Source: Actinomycetes bacterium
GTDB taxonomy: Bacteria > Actinomycetota > Acidimicrobiia > Acidimicrobiales > Ilumatobacteraceae
Direction of reading: 5' to 3'
Assembly: GCA_029782355.1 (NCBI GenBank)
Contig: JAKOUY010000023.1
Span: 310,001 to 374,000, forward strand
DNA: 64,000 bases
Part shown: positions 63,632 to 64,000 of the stretch, piece by piece
Layout: each line of letters begins with the position of its first letter
Numbering within the stretch: position 1 is the first letter of the stretch
The notes under the pieces: generated by a model
Database searches by the model: none
What the model saw: only the letters and a program-made list of their open reading frames with translations
What the model was told of the DNA's origin: nothing
Program-made: the position numbers and the translations under genes

Positions 63632-64000
63632 CGCCGGGATCGGACTCGTCGCCGCAGCGGCCGGTCCGGCGCAGGAGTGACGACGGCCACCGTGGTCACA
63701 TCCGGCTGACCGGCGATGGCGTCGGCAACGTTGGCCAGCTCGCGTTTGGGTTGGTTGCCGAGCGGCACGGCCAGCACGAGCGAGTCGGCGGTCTCGGCGA
63801 AGTGCACCGCTGCGGCCGAACCGAGGATCTCGCCGCAGCGGACCACGACGATGTCGACCACGCCGTCGAGGCGTTCGATGACCGCGTCGGCATCGCGCCG
63901 ACGGGTTGCCATGGTGCCGGTGAGATCGGTGGCTGCGGCGACCTGCAGCTTGTCGATGGCGGTCGCCCGCAGGGGCAAGCCGTTCCGGGCTGCTCCGTTG
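63628..64000 (-). CDS. CpsD/Wzz-type polysaccharide P-loop protein, C-terminal part
   Basis: C-terminal ~123 codons of a gene running off the right edge. VDIVVVRCGEILGSAAAVHF and ETADSLVLAVPLGNQPKREL resemble the end of the CpsD/chain-length-determinant ATPase domain (the normally acidic VDxVIxDxPP reads VDIVVVRCGE, so the Walker B Asp is replaced). It overlaps the polymerase start, giving an operon. No C-terminal Tyr cluster is seen; the basic end is RPLRRRVRSRR. Whether the P-loop is intact lies outside the window. Confidence 0.6.
   Translation of the reverse strand, partial: NGAARNGLPLRATAIDKLQVAAATDLTGTMATRRRDADAVIERLDGVVDIVVVRCGEILGSAAAVHFAETADSLVLAVPLGNQPKRELANVADAIAGQPDVTTVAVVTPAPDRPLRRRVRSRR

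Overview
**Organism.** The window is GC-rich DNA (by eye about 68-70 %, not counted) from an actinobacterium, most likely an uncultured or poorly studied Acidimicrobiia relative; the class is an inference. Evidence: a fused Kgd-type 2-oxoglutarate decarboxylase/dehydrogenase, a SepIVA-like protein followed by DUF177 and rpmF, a UvrD2-like helicase with an HRDC tail, GTP-dependent PEP carboxykinase, many GTG starts and 4-base ATGA/GTGA gene overlaps. A TANNNT -10 box lies 6-9 nt before the start codon of about 17 genes, which points to widespread leaderless mRNAs. No rRNA, tRNA, CRISPR array, phage or insertion sequence was seen, and no gene-free gap exceeds about 150 bases.

**Layout.** 1-16.5 kb is mixed housekeeping: ettA (cut by the edge), a PuuD-like membrane protein, a cupredoxin lipoprotein, kgd, a HAD phosphatase, an NYN-S1 RNA protein with a long basic tail, xthA, a thioesterase, a UvrD2-like helicase, a PH-domain protein, a DUF411 protein, a CoA-transferase/racemase, a LmbE deacetylase, a histidine phosphatase and a DUF554 protein. 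16.5-21.4 kb (minus strand) is a respiratory operon: cupredoxin lipoprotein, small membrane protein, GltD-like FAD/Fe-S oxidoreductase with a ferredoxin tail, cytochrome b, Rieske protein, monoheme cytochrome c. PEP carboxykinase, a cold-shock-like protein, rpmB, fakA and recG follow.

27.8-37.8 kb is a sugar-acid catabolic island. It holds an RbsABC-type ABC importer, an IclR regulator with palindromic operators, a D-2-hydroxyacid dehydrogenase, a GarR-like reductase, an SMP-30 lactonase, a gluconate-5-dehydrogenase-like SDR, an idonate-dehydrogenase-like MDR and a gluconokinase/shikimate-kinase-like enzyme. Together these suggest uptake and oxidation of idonate, gluconate or a similar acid.

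38.6-58.5 kb is the conserved core rsmD-coaD-sepIVA-DUF177-rpmF-plsX-acpP-rnc-mutM-smc-ftsY-ffh-rpsP-khpA-rimM. It is interrupted by a fatty-acid hydroxylase, an acyltransferase, and a TauE plus PotABCD-like block. 58.6-64 kb is an exopolysaccharide locus: polyprenyl-phosphate sugar transferase, glycosyltransferase, acyltransferase, O-antigen-ligase-like polymerase, and a CpsD-like ATPase cut by the edge.

**Most notable.** The DUF411 gene (12177-12680, minus) has an in-frame TGA exactly where the family has the first Cys of its CGCC motif. It is followed at the right distance by a hairpin that fits a bacterial SECIS, so it is probably an unrecognised selenoprotein. Second is the Rieske/cytochrome b operon carrying its own NAD(P)H-type flavoprotein with ferredoxin clusters, a possible quinol-to-NAD(P)/ferredoxin bifurcating complex.
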